From Actinomycetes bacterium (GTDB lineage Bacteria; Actinomycetota; Acidimicrobiia; Acidimicrobiales; Acidimicrobiaceae): a stretch of 14,979 nt of DNA. Made by a program: the position numbers and the translations under genes. Below are positions 1-7,836 of this stretch, piece after piece (the first letter of the stretch is position 1; the number at the start of each line of letters is the position of its first letter). The stretch spans positions 1-14,979 of the forward strand of contig JAKAQR010000013.1 of NCBI GenBank assembly GCA_021819725.1, read 5' to 3'. Below the pieces are notes generated by a model. That model searched no databases and was not told the origin of the DNA. It worked only from the letters and a program-made list of their open reading frames with translations.

Positions 1-81
1 ACGATCACGTTGATAGGCCGGAGGTGTAAGCACAGCAATGTGTTCAGCCGACCGGTACTAATCGGCCGAGGGCTTGGAGAT
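1..81 (+). rRNA. rrl: 23S ribosomal RNA, 3' end (partial)
   Basis: The first bases match the highly conserved 3' end of bacterial 23S rRNA: the GATAGGCCGG stretch at about 11-20, GTGTAAGCACAGC, and the ACCGGTACTAAT block at 51-62 followed by a G-rich end and GGCTT at 71-75. The 3' boundary is set by analogy with E. coli, where about six bases follow GGCTT, and is uncertain by several bases. The gene enters from outside the window on the left. The order 23S-5S with a roughly 110-base spacer is that of a normal bacterial rRNA operon. Confidence 0.95.
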
Positions 82-192
82 ACCCGTGCTCGCTCTTTCC
101 TTCTTAAAGAAGTGACGACATACGCAGCGAACGACATATACGCAGAGAGATGTATCGTTGAGATGCGTCTCATTGATAGAGATTGACAATTT

Positions 193-313
193 CGAGCGGT
201 GGCAATAGCGGTGGGGAGACACCCGTTCCCATTCCGAACACGACCAGTTAAGCCCGCCCGCGCCGATGGTACTTGGGGGGAGGCCCCCTGGGAGAGTAGG
301 GCACTGCCGCTCG
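193..313 (+). rRNA. rrf: 5S ribosomal RNA
   Basis: The terminal helix is visible: CGAGCGG at 193-199 pairs with CCGCTCG at 307-313, giving a 121-base molecule of the expected size. The interior shows the diagnostic 5S block around CCCGTTCCCATTCCGAACAC (222-241), the AAGCCCGC segment, and the GGGAGAGTAGG loop near 291-301. It lies 111 bases after the 23S end and directly before an intrinsic terminator, so it is the last gene of this rRNA operon. Confidence 0.97.
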
Positions 314-317
314 TTTC

Positions 318-355
318 AACAACCCCCCTCATTGCGAGGGGGGTTGTTTTGTTTT
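318..355 (+). terminator. Rho-independent terminator of the rRNA operon
   Basis: AACAACCCCCCTC (318-330) and GAGGGGGGTTGTT (336-348) form a perfect 13-bp stem with the 5-base loop ATTGC, followed by a T-rich tract up to about 355. It starts 5 bases after the 5S rRNA, so it closes the rRNA operon and insulates the following transporter gene from rRNA transcription. Confidence 0.93.
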
Positions 356-450
356 GCCCCCACGCCAAGGGTTGGACCGGCCGGGGCTGGGGACTCGTCC
401 TGCTGGGTTAGGGTGAGCTGAGGAAATTCGGGGGAAATCTGCGGAATCGG

Positions 451-479
451 TTGCTAGGTACGATGGAAAGTAATAAAGT
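451..479 (+). promoter_or_regulatory. Candidate promoter for the substrate-binding protein gene
   Basis: TTGCTA (451-456) and TAAAGT (474-479) are separated by 17 bases and resemble -35 and -10 boxes, each matching the consensus at about four of six positions. A start near 486 would give a leader of about 125 bases before the ATG at 612. The upstream rRNA terminator makes a separate promoter in 356-611 necessary, but this exact placement is a weak pattern match. Confidence 0.3.
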
Positions 480-611
480 AGTACAAATTCAGTGATACAA
501 CAGAAGATTGTATTGCTGGGGGAGATCGTGTGGGGGATCTTGTGGTCCCGCTGCAACGCGGTCTTGGCAATCTGCCCTAGGGGTAGCGGATATCGGGGAG
601 GGTTTCGACAG

Positions 612-2429
612 ATGTCGGGTATGAAGAGTTGGATGAAGCTTGGTTTGTTGGCTGGTGGCATGTCCTTGGTGGCTGCTGCCTGCGGTAGCACGAGCTCTGG
701 TGCCGCGGCGTCTGGGTCGTCGGCATCCCAGGTTGCGGCGAATTATGCCAGCTATGCGTTGCACACCGGTGATACCTACTCTTGGGTCTTGCCGATCCCG
801 AATGAAGCCAACTATGAACCTTGGGACCAGAACGCTGAGTATGGCATGTACCGGCCCTTGTATGTGGCGGGTAACGGTGCATCACCAGTGATCAACTACG
901 CCGATAGTATTGGGCAACAGCCGGTGTATTCGAATGGCGATAAGACGGTTACGGTCACACTCAACGCGTGGAAGTGGTCTGATGGGAGCGCGGTCACGGC
1001 GAGGGATGTCCAGTTCTTCTACAATTTGTATGTGGCGAATAAGTCCCAGATTGCCACTTATGTACCAGGTAACTTCCCCGATAATGTTTCGAGTTTTCAT
1101 GTAGATTCGCCGACACAGTTCACCTTGACGCTCAAGAATGCGGTCAATCCTTTGTGGTTTACAGATAATGAGTTGACCGATGTTGTCCCGCTCCCGCAGC
1201 AGGTGTGGGATCGCGAGTCTTCCGGAGGTAAGGTTGGCAACTATGACCTTACCTCAGCTGGGGCGAAAGCTGTTTTTAAATTTCTATACGCGCAGTCTTC
1301 GAAGCTCTCCACCTATGCCACCAATCCTTTGTGGCAGGTGGTCGATGGTCCATGGAAGTTGCAATCCTATGATCCGACGACGGCGCGTACCGTCTTCGAA
1401 CGCAATAAGGCCTTTACTGGTCCGGATAAACCGAAGCTCTCCGGGTACGTTTTAGAGAGTTTCTCTTCGCAGACGGCGGAGGTCGATGCCTTGCGTAATG
1501 GCAGCCTTGACTATGGGTACCTGCCGTTGAGTGATGTCAAGCTTTCCTCGACCTTCAAGGCGGATGGCTATACGATTGCACCGTGGGCGACGGACTATGT
1601 ACAGTGGGCAGAGTTGGGTTACACAAGCAAGACCTGGGGCCCGTTGGTAAAGCAGCTCTACATTCGGCAGGCACTCCAACATGTGATCAACGAGCCTCTG
1701 TATCTGAGCGCGACACTCCATGGTGATGGGCAGTTGACGTACGGTCCAGTCCCGAATTTGCCAGGTTCTCCTTACGTTTCGCCGCAAGAGAAGACGGATC
1801 CAGATCCGTACTCGGTGAGCGCGGCGAAGGCGTTGTTGACAGCGCACGGTTGGACAACGGGTTCCAATGGAGTGATGGTGTGTGCGAGCCCTGGTACCGC
1901 TGCGACGCAATGCGGAGCGGGCATCGCCAAGAATGAGCCGCTGAGTTTGAAGTTTATGTATCAGACGGGGACACCGACCCTTCAAGCACAGGTTGAGGCC
2001 TTTGCTACGGCGGCGAAGTCGGCAGGGATGGACCTGGTCTTGGATCCACAGTCGCAGTCGACCATGTTCTCTATCGGCGGGGTGTGTCCATCGTCCGGTC
2101 CTTGCAACTGGGGCATTATCCTCTATCGTACGTTCCTGTGGAACTATGGCCAAGGTGATGTGTTGCCGACCGGTGGCCAGATGTTTGGTGCTGGAAATTA
2201 CTGGGGCGGCGGCTATAGCTCTTCGACCGCGCAGACCCTTATCAACGACACCCATACACAAGCTGGCCTCCAGCCGCTCTTCAACTACGAGAACTATATC
2301 TCTACGCATGTAGCGGCGCTCTGGTTCCCCACCTGGGATTGGCAGGTATCAGTGGTCTCGAATCATCTCCATGGATGGGACCCACAGCAGGTCTTTGGCG
2401 ATCCGGTCCCCTCTCGGTGGTACTTCTAG
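612..2429 (+). CDS. ABC transporter substrate-binding lipoprotein, family 5 (peptide type)
   Basis: A 605-aa extracytoplasmic binding protein of the SBP_bac_5 (OppA/DppA-like) class. I chose the ATG at 612 because GGGGAGGG (595-602) sits 9 bases upstream and the protein then begins with a lipoprotein signal: a basic start, a hydrophobic stretch and VAAAC with the lipidated Cys at residue 24. The frame is open 40 codons further upstream to a GTG at 492, but that extension is not signal-like. Family features include the early WDQNAEYGMYRPLY region, a WSDGSAVTARDVQFFYN block, and the Cys pairs C424/C434 and C492/C498, probably disulfides outside the membrane. It would deliver a peptide or related amine-containing solute to the permeases at 5895-7836. 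It stands alone between the rRNA operon and a gap, so operon partners cannot be read from position; the link to the permeases and the ATPase is inferred. The exact ligand cannot be predicted. Confidence 0.93.
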   Translation: MSGMKSWMKLGLLAGGMSLVAAACGSTSSGAAASGSSASQVAANYASYALHTGDTYSWVLPIPNEANYEPWDQNAEYGMYRPLYVAGNGASPVINYADSIGQQPVYSNGDKTVTVTLNAWKWSDGSAVTARDVQFFYNLYVANKSQIATYVPGNFPDNVSSFHVDSPTQFTLTLKNAVNPLWFTDNELTDVVPLPQQVWDRESSGGKVGNYDLTSAGAKAVFKFLYAQSSKLSTYATNPLWQVVDGPWKLQSYDPTTARTVFERNKAFTGPDKPKLSGYVLESFSSQTAEVDALRNGSLDYGYLPLSDVKLSSTFKADGYTIAPWATDYVQWAELGYTSKTWGPLVKQLYIRQALQHVINEPLYLSATLHGDGQLTYGPVPNLPGSPYVSPQEKTDPDPYSVSAAKALLTAHGWTTGSNGVMVCASPGTAATQCGAGIAKNEPLSLKFMYQTGTPTLQAQVEAFATAAKSAGMDLVLDPQSQSTMFSIGGVCPSSGPCNWGIILYRTFLWNYGQGDVLPTGGQMFGAGNYWGGGYSSSTAQTLINDTHTQAGLQPLFNYENYISTHVAALWFPTWDWQVSVVSNHLHGWDPQQVFGDPVPSRWYF

Positions 2430-2785
2430 GGTAGGGAACCGGGGGCCAATGAAGGGGTTCTCGAGATCCACACATGTTGCCTAACTGCAGGAGGGCGTTG
2501 ATCGCGTATCGCGACCATGGTGTCTGCGCGGGCTGTGGAAGGCCCAACGGGTGCATGATGACAATGGCAACGTCCTGACGGGGGAGTTTTGGCTGCGCGT
2601 TCTAGAACGATTGCTGAACGGGATACATCTCGCCGATACTTCGTTACGCCAGCGCCGTGGAGGCTAACATCGCATGGGACAATTGATGCCACTCCTCTTG
2701 TCTCAATGCAGGAGGAGATGGTCGCCATAGCGATACAGTCGGAGATCCCCCAAGGTCAGTCCTCTCAACTGCGGCCAGGTGCATC
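2430..2785. other. Gene-poor gap after the binding-protein gene
   Basis: There is no convincing gene in these 356 bases. Two weak hairpins are visible: GAACC (2436-2440) with GGTTC (2456-2460), just after the stop codon, and TCGCG-TAT-CGCGA (2502-2514). Neither has a T tract, so the terminator of the binding-protein gene is unclear. An open frame without a good start runs 2485-2667. A short frame starts at the ATG 2718 just after GGAGGAG, but the spacing of about two bases is too tight for a normal ribosome binding site; it ends at 2843 inside the next gene. The promoter of the flavoprotein gene should lie here, but I cannot place it. Confidence 0.5.
2551..2667 (+). CDS. Possible 38-aa ORF or gene remnant
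   Basis: The frame is open from the stop at 2482-2484 to the TAA at 2665-2667 and has no ATG. The only usable start is a GTG at 2551, with GGAAGG (2537-2542) 8 bases upstream. It would give a 38-residue peptide with an amphipathic, Leu/Arg-rich middle (GEFWLRVLERLLNGI). I recognise no family. It could be a small real gene, the eroded end of a lost gene (the open frame extends 22 codons before the GTG), or chance. Confidence 0.15.
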   Translation: MHDDNGNVLTGEFWLRVLERLLNGIHLADTSLRQRRGG

Positions 2786-4171
2786 TTGGCCGTTGGTGAG
2801 CCAGGTAGCAACCTCACTCGCTGCTCTTATAGGGCTTGGCTGAGCAGGTGGGTCGATACAAAGGATTGTCTCGCGAGCACGAAAGCGAAGCTTGTCATAC
2901 TTGGCGCGGGATTCGCTGGATTGCGCGTTCTTTATCGTTTGCACGACACGTTTGGCGTTACCCTGATCGATCCGCGTTCGGATAGTTTGGCCAAACCCAC
3001 ACTTCCCGAGCTGGCGTTGAGCGGCAAACCGGTCGCGCACGCTCGGTTCCCCCTGGCTCCCATCGCCAGACGGACGCAGGCACAGTTGACCCAGGCGAGT
3101 GCAACGAGCATCGATCCGGTGGCTCAGCGGATCCAATTGGATAGTCACGAGGCGATCAGCTATGACTTCTTGGTGATCGCAGTCGGTGCGGTAAAAGACT
3201 ATTCGGCCATCGAGGGTCTCGAGGAGTTTGGCTACTCAGTCTGTGACGATGATCATGCAACGCGACGATGGGATGCGCTCTCCGCCTTCAAGGGTGGTCC
3301 GATTGTTGTGGGGGCAGCGTTGAGCACTTGGGGAACCAAGGTGGCAGCACCCGACCTGAAGGCACCGTGCGAAGGTCCAATTGGTGAGGGGATCTTCATG
3401 GCCGGCTATGAGCTGCGATCGCGAAGGATCGCGCATACGATCTCGGCCTTCACCCCTGGTGATGTCTTTTTCGACGATGTTGGTGACAACGTTCATGCTA
3501 GCATTGCCCCTTTGCTTGGGGCAACAGGGGTTGAGGTCCTGACGGCAAAGAGTGTCCGTCGAGTTGCCAAGGGTTCGGTAATGTTTACGGATGGCACGGA
3601 GTTGGAGTCCGAGTTGACGGTGGTGATCCCCCCGTACCGAGACCCGAAAATGATCGTCGACTCAGGACTGGGGGATGAGGTCGGGTTTGTTCCAGTCAAT
3701 GAACAGATGCAGGCCTTTGACTACTCGAATATCTTTGTGGCTGGTGATGTGAGTGCGCTCGCCATGCCTAAACTGGGACATATCGCGGTGCACCAGGCGG
3801 ATGTCGCCGTCGCGTGTTTGCTGAGAATGGTGGGCGACACGGTGGAGATACCTCCATATCGACCAGAGGTCATTTGTGTCATGAACCGCGGTGGAAGCGA
3901 GGCGATCTTGCTTCTCTCTGATATCATCTACGGCGGCGAGCGCGATATCGCCAAAAGTGGACCTCTGGTGCACTTCATGAAGTGGAGTTTTGATGCGTGG
4001 GGTTACCATACGCACGGACATCTTCCGCCCGATCTACTACAAGAGGCGTTGGAGAAATTCCTGTCGTTCATACGCCGTCCGAGGCTTGGACAATGGAACC
4101 GGATCGGTGCCGAGCAGTGGGGTACGATCCGTCAAGGTCCAGGGATCGAAGTTTACCGGTCTCGGGCTTAG
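2786..4171 (+). CDS. Sulfide:quinone oxidoreductase-like FAD flavoprotein
   Basis: A 461-aa pyridine-nucleotide-disulfide-reductase-fold protein that resembles SQR, the membrane-associated enzyme that oxidises sulfide and passes electrons to quinone. The dinucleotide-binding GAGFAG is at residues 40-45 and the second FAD motif VAGD ends at D321. Three Cys sit where SQR has its redox cysteines: C153 in YSVCDDDHA, C195 in APCEGPIGE and C364 in VICVMNRGG. A C-terminal tail rich in Trp/Pro and basic residues may give membrane contact. The start is doubtful: the first usable codon is TTG at 2786 with only a weak AGG six bases upstream, leaving about 35 residues before the first beta strand, longer than usual; no ATG or GTG in this frame lies between the stop at 2684 and the Rossmann motif. 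It could also be an NDH-2-like or flavocytochrome-c-like dehydrogenase, but the Cys triad favours SQR type. Confidence 0.8.
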   Translation: MAVGEPGSNLTRCSYRAWLSRWVDTKDCLASTKAKLVILGAGFAGLRVLYRLHDTFGVTLIDPRSDSLAKPTLPELALSGKPVAHARFPLAPIARRTQAQLTQASATSIDPVAQRIQLDSHEAISYDFLVIAVGAVKDYSAIEGLEEFGYSVCDDDHATRRWDALSAFKGGPIVVGAALSTWGTKVAAPDLKAPCEGPIGEGIFMAGYELRSRRIAHTISAFTPGDVFFDDVGDNVHASIAPLLGATGVEVLTAKSVRRVAKGSVMFTDGTELESELTVVIPPYRDPKMIVDSGLGDEVGFVPVNEQMQAFDYSNIFVAGDVSALAMPKLGHIAVHQADVAVACLLRMVGDTVEIPPYRPEVICVMNRGGSEAILLLSDIIYGGERDIAKSGPLVHFMKWSFDAWGYHTHGHLPPDLLQEALEKFLSFIRRPRLGQWNRIGAEQWGTIRQGPGIEVYRSRA

Positions 4172-4227
4172 CCGAGCGCTGTTAGCGAGGTAGTGGAGAT
4201 CAGTCACCGCGTTGCGGCAGGGAAGCA

Positions 4228-4264
4228 GTGCAGAGTCGGCAATCGAGTGTCGACCTCGCTGCAC
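4228..4264. terminator. Candidate hairpin between convergent genes
   Basis: GTGCAG (4228-4233) pairs with CTGCAC (4259-4264), and CGAG (4244-4247) with CTCG (4255-4258). This gives a ten-pair stem with a one-sided bulge of 10 bases and a 7-base loop. It lies between the end of the flavoprotein gene and the end of the MFS gene and could stop transcription from both sides. No T tract follows on either strand, so it is not a classical intrinsic terminator. A second small stem, CACATC (4317-4322) with GATGTG (4329-4334), is nearer the MFS stop. Confidence 0.3.
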
Positions 4265-4362
4265 GATGGTGATGCGTTCGACGATCTTGCCTTCTCGTTG
4301 GAGACTACCACAGCTACACATCGCTATTGATGTGCATTGGATGAAACGATCGGTTGATATGG

Positions 4363-5607
4363 TTAGTCGGAGGGGGTTTGCAGTGGCTCCTTGGTCCCCT
4401 TGAGGCGGAAGAAGAGAATGGCGGCGACCAACAGAGAGAGCGCCCCAGCGATAAAGGCCCAGCGTGGAGAGAAGTCTTGAGAGAGAAAACCTATCGTGGG
4501 TGCTCCAATTGGCGTGCTGCCGAGGAAGCCGAGAGTGTACAGTGCCATCACGCGTCCACGCATCTCGAAGCGAGAGTTCATCTGGAGGGTGGCGTTGGTG
4601 AGTGCGTTGAAACTGATGGAGAGGGCGCCTAAGCCCATGAGGGCAAGGCCGGCCAGCCAGATGCTAGGGGCTAGTGCCACAAGTACCATCAACAAGGCGA
4701 ATCCCACCGAGATGGCGGTCATGAGACGTGGGCCAGCTGGACGACGGAGTGAGGCTGCCACAATGCTACCAAAGATTGCCCCAACCCCAAAAAGCGACAT
4801 GAAGTCGCCGAGTAGTTGGGCATGTCCATGGAAGGTGGACTCAGCTAGCAGTGGGATGGTTACCGGAAAGTTGTAGGCGAAGATGCCGGCGATCATGATC
4901 GCTATCAAGGTGCTGAGAAGGATCGGACGCTTGCGCACGTAGCGCAAGCCTGCACGGATCTGACCCGGTTCACGTAGTACAGTCCCTTGCACGAAGAACT
5001 GGCTCGATTTCATCATGACAAGCGCGAGTAGTATGGCCAGGAATGAAATCGCATTCAAAAGAAAGCCCCAGCTGAGGCCCAGACTCGCAATCGCAATGCC
5101 GACCACGGCGGGCCCTATGGCGCGAGCGAGATTAAAGCTCGCAGCGTTGAGCGTGACCGCATTCTGTAGGTTATCGTGCCCCACCAACTCTTGGACAAAG
5201 CTCTGCCGAGCGGGGGTATCGATGGCGTTGATGAGACCCAGGATAATGGAGAAGATAAAGACGAGAGGGATGTTGATCTGGTGTTGAGCGACGAGATAGA
5301 AGAGGATGAAGGCCACAAGCATGAACAGTGTTTGGGTGACCATGATGAGGTGTTGACGGTTGCGCCGATCGACGATGATACCAGCTTGAGCACCGAAGAG
5401 CAGAATGGGGAGGAATTGCGCGGCAGTAACCAATCCGAGCAGTGATCCGCTCTTGCTCAAAGTGAGCACAAGGTAGGCGATCGAGATCGACTGCATCCAA
5501 CTGCCGGTGTTGGAGATGAATTGCCCGATGGTGAAGAGGCGAAAATTCCGCACTCCGAGGGAACGAAAAGTATCTCGGCGCCACCGTGCCAGTGCGTTGA
5601 ACTTCAT
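4363..5607 (-). CDS. MFS exporter, EntS-like family
   Basis: A 414-aa integral membrane transporter of the major facilitator superfamily, close in character to the EntS/MFS_3 exporters (siderophore or drug efflux driven by the proton gradient). The N-terminal NFRLFTIGQFISNTGSWMQ segment is typical of that group. Motif A follows the second membrane segment (GIIVDRRNRQ, residues about 76-85), and the INAIDTPARQSFVQELV stretch between the two halves' first repeats is also characteristic. About twelve hydrophobic segments can be counted, and the length is normal. The ATG at 5607 has no strong ribosome binding site. It lies 287 bases downstream of the permease genes on the same strand and has its own candidate promoter, so it may be expressed independently. 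The substrate cannot be predicted; a role in exporting a product of the imported compound would be speculation. Confidence 0.9.
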   Translation of the reverse strand: MKFNALARWRRDTFRSLGVRNFRLFTIGQFISNTGSWMQSISIAYLVLTLSKSGSLLGLVTAAQFLPILLFGAQAGIIVDRRNRQHLIMVTQTLFMLVAFILFYLVAQHQINIPLVFIFSIILGLINAIDTPARQSFVQELVGHDNLQNAVTLNAASFNLARAIGPAVVGIAIASLGLSWGFLLNAISFLAILLALVMMKSSQFFVQGTVLREPGQIRAGLRYVRKRPILLSTLIAIMIAGIFAYNFPVTIPLLAESTFHGHAQLLGDFMSLFGVGAIFGSIVAASLRRPAGPRLMTAISVGFALLMVLVALAPSIWLAGLALMGLGALSISFNALTNATLQMNSRFEMRGRVMALYTLGFLGSTPIGAPTIGFLSQDFSPRWAFIAGALSLLVAAILFFRLKGTKEPLQTPSD

Positions 5608-5655
5608 GACAAGTAGCTCGTTTTCGGTCCAATCTTCCGCTTCAGGTGCTTCTTA

Positions 5656-5664
5656 AGTATACCA
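5656..5664 (-). promoter_or_regulatory. Candidate extended -10 promoter of the MFS gene
   Basis: Read on the minus strand, TGG is followed directly by TATACT, five of six matches to the -10 consensus with the TGN extension. The predicted start is near 5649, giving a leader of about 42 bases. No good -35 box is seen 17 bases upstream (AATCCG), which is acceptable for an extended -10 promoter. Confidence 0.4.
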
Positions 5665-5894
5665 GCGAGTTGGGGTAGCGGATTGTTTAGCCAGGTGCGC
5701 TTTGGGTTTAGACACGAGCGCTTCGACGTATGGCCAGGCGCTTGGGACTCGTTGACGTGGCGAGTGAGGAAATCTTCGGGGCCGGATATGGGCGGAACCG
5801 TTCTCGGAGAAAGGATGGTAGGGACGCCAACGGTGCATACCTGACAAGGTTGTCCAAGCGAGATGGATCAGTTGGCCTTGGTTGCCACCAGTAC

Positions 5895-6836
5895 TTACTG
5901 CACCCTGACCCGCGGATCGACGACACCGTAGAGGATGTCGACGATGAGGTTGCCCAAGACCGTCATCACGGCGATGACGAGTACGATCCCCAGAAGGACC
6001 GGGAAGTCGCGAGTCTGGGCTGAATTCCAAAACAGGAGACCGGCACCGGGGTAGTTGAAGAGCGCCTCCACGATGAGGGATCCAGAGATGGTGTAGGGCA
6101 ATGAGAGGCCGAGGAGGGTCAAGGTTGAGTTTAAGGAGTTGCGCAAGACATGCCGTAGGAGGATCGTTCGATTGCGCGCACCCTTCGACCTGGCTGTTCT
6201 GACGTAATCTTCCAGCAGGTTGTCGATGACTGAAGAGCGCATGTAACGACTGAAATAACTCACGTTGGCCAAGCAGAGGGTAATGATTGGAAGGGCGAGA
6301 TCGGTCGCATCGATGGTGAGGCTCCCCCCAAAATTTGAGGCGGTCGATGGGAAAACCGGTAGCCAGATATTGAGGATGACGATGAGTACCACGCCTAGGA
6401 GGAAAGTGGGCATCGAGTACATGATGAGCATGGTGCCGCTTAAGGCATGGTCGTCGGCTCGATTGCGCCGGTAACCCTGCCAAAGTCCCATGGGTATCGC
6501 GATGGCGACCGCGAAGAGGAGTGAAATCGCGACAAGGAAGAAGGTGCGGGGAACGTACTCAGCGAGCAATGTGGAGACGTTTTCACTGAGTTTATAGGAG
6601 TAACCAAAGTTCCCTCGGAGCGCATTCCAAGCCCAGGTGAGGTATTGGACTGGGAGCGGTCGGAGGAGCCCTTCTTGCACCTCCAGTGCATGGACCTGGA
6701 TAGGGCTGGCCTTCTGGCCAAGTTGGGCCCGGACGAGGCCTCCGGGCAGCAGATGCAAAATGATGAAGACGATAATGGAGACTGCGATGATGGTGATGAT
6801 GGCCTGGCCGCAGCGTCGGAGGATATATCGGATCAT
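5895..6836 (-). CDS. ABC transporter permease, DppB/OppB type
   Basis: A 313-aa inner-membrane permease of the BPD_transp_1 family that forms one half of the translocation channel of a peptide-type importer. The start is the ATG at 6836 because GGGAGG lies about 8 bases upstream and the protein then opens with MIRYILRRCGQ and the first membrane helix, as DppB proteins do; the frame stays open for 51 more codons, overlapping the upstream gene, but that extension is not family-like. The coupling-helix (EAA) region EDYVRTARSKGA is at residues 209-220, and the conserved LFNYPGAG follows at about 259-266. The N-terminal membrane segment, long periplasmic loop and roughly six helices match the family. 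It follows the DppC-like gene with a 97-base gap, so the usual B-then-C order is reversed. Confidence 0.93.
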   Translation of the reverse strand: MIRYILRRCGQAIITIIAVSIIVFIILHLLPGGLVRAQLGQKASPIQVHALEVQEGLLRPLPVQYLTWAWNALRGNFGYSYKLSENVSTLLAEYVPRTFFLVAISLLFAVAIAIPMGLWQGYRRNRADDHALSGTMLIMYSMPTFLLGVVLIVILNIWLPVFPSTASNFGGSLTIDATDLALPIITLCLANVSYFSRYMRSSVIDNLLEDYVRTARSKGARNRTILLRHVLRNSLNSTLTLLGLSLPYTISGSLIVEALFNYPGAGLLFWNSAQTRDFPVLLGIVLVIAVMTVLGNLIVDILYGVVDPRVRVQ

Positions 6837-6933
6837 GCGAGCGCCTCCCGTCGCTTCGTGGAGCAACCGTTTGTTTGCCTGGTGAGTGTTCGTCGTCTCG
6901 TTGGTGAGGGGTGGGAAGACAGCATCAGGGTCC

Positions 6934-7836
6934 TTAGTGTTGCGCCAGTCGTGATTCCACGACATCTCGTAATGCGTCACCGAGAACATTCACGGCCAGA
7001 ACCGTCAAGACGATGAGGACCGCCGCGGGCCAGAGCTGCCACCAATAGCCGTCGAAAATGTTGTTTACGCCACCGGCAAGGATCTCTCCCCAGTTCGTAG
7101 CGGGTGGTGGGATGCTGAGTCCGAGATAACCCAATGCGGCGAAGGTGAGAATGGCATCAGCCACCTTCAGAGTTCCGTTCACGACAAGCACGCCGAGAAC
7201 GTTCGGCATGATATGCCGCGCGATGAGCCGCCATCGGGGTGCTCCGAAACCTGCTGCTGCCACCACGTAGTCGCGCGTCTTGAGGCTCAACGTCTCTCCG
7301 CGTACGAGTCGGGCGGTCGAGAGCCAGCTCACTCCTGAGATGACAAGGATGATCAACCACAGCGTGGGTCGCACAATCGAGGCGAGCAGGATCACAAAGA
7401 AGAGGAAGGGGATTGATAGCAGAGCGTCAACGATCCGCATCATCACGGAGTCAACCATGCCGCCAACAAAACCACTGATGGTGCCCCATACAAGGCCGAA
7501 GGCGGAGGCAAGGAGTCCAACGGCGAGCCCTAGCTCGATGGTGCTCTGTCCGCCGAGCATAAGTCTCCCGAGTTCATCTCGACCTGCGGGACTCGTTCCA
7601 AGGATGTGTGCAGCCGAAGGTGGCTGGTTTTCGAGGAGCAGCTGAGCGGAGACTTGATCTGTATGGTACACAAGTGGGCCGACAAAGCAGAACAGGATGA
7701 TGAGCAGCAAGATGACAAGGCTCCCGACCGCGAGCTTGTTCGCCACGAAGGTGGTGACGGCGGCACGTAGCGCACCCACTCGTTGGTCGACCTCAGCAGG
7801 CTCTGCGCCCGGTTCCTTGGCCGTGATAGCCGTCAT
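6934..7836 (-). CDS. ABC transporter permease, DppC/OppC type
   Basis: A 300-aa inner-membrane permease, the partner of the DppB-like protein at 5895-6836. The OppC N-terminal domain (a cytoplasmic start, one helix at about 35-55) is followed by the family signature HILGTSPAGRDELGR at residues 77-91, in which the usual Asp after GT is Ser, then five helices. The coupling region DYVVAAAGFGAP is at 189-200. The start ATG at 7836 is supported by AAGGAGG a few bases upstream. This is the first gene of the minus-strand unit, and its promoter must lie in the divergent region to the right. Its ATPase partner is most likely the fused protein at 10106-12154, the only peptide-type ATPase in the window. 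Confidence 0.93.
   Translation of the reverse strand: MTAITAKEPGAEPAEVDQRVGALRAAVTTFVANKLAVGSLVILLLIILFCFVGPLVYHTDQVSAQLLLENQPPSAAHILGTSPAGRDELGRLMLGGQSTIELGLAVGLLASAFGLVWGTISGFVGGMVDSVMMRIVDALLSIPFLFFVILLASIVRPTLWLIILVISGVSWLSTARLVRGETLSLKTRDYVVAAAGFGAPRWRLIARHIMPNVLGVLVVNGTLKVADAILTFAALGYLGLSIPPPATNWGEILAGGVNNIFDGYWWQLWPAAVLIVLTVLAVNVLGDALRDVVESRLAQH

Noticed and set aside
199..411. 70-codon open frame over the 5S rRNA
   Set aside because: It lies on the 5S rRNA gene and its terminator; coding is not plausible.
1452..2309. 285-codon open frame on the minus strand
   Set aside because: It is wholly antisense to the clear binding-protein gene, has an Arg-rich low-complexity composition typical of a mirror frame, and matches no family.
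4172..4362. Search for tRNA or other small RNA genes in the short gaps
   Set aside because: No T-loop consensus, acceptor stem or known small RNA pattern was found; only hairpins were seen.
5653..6483. 276-codon open frame on the minus strand
   Set aside because: It overlaps the DppB-like permease in another frame; its His/Pro/Arg-rich composition has no membrane or domain character.
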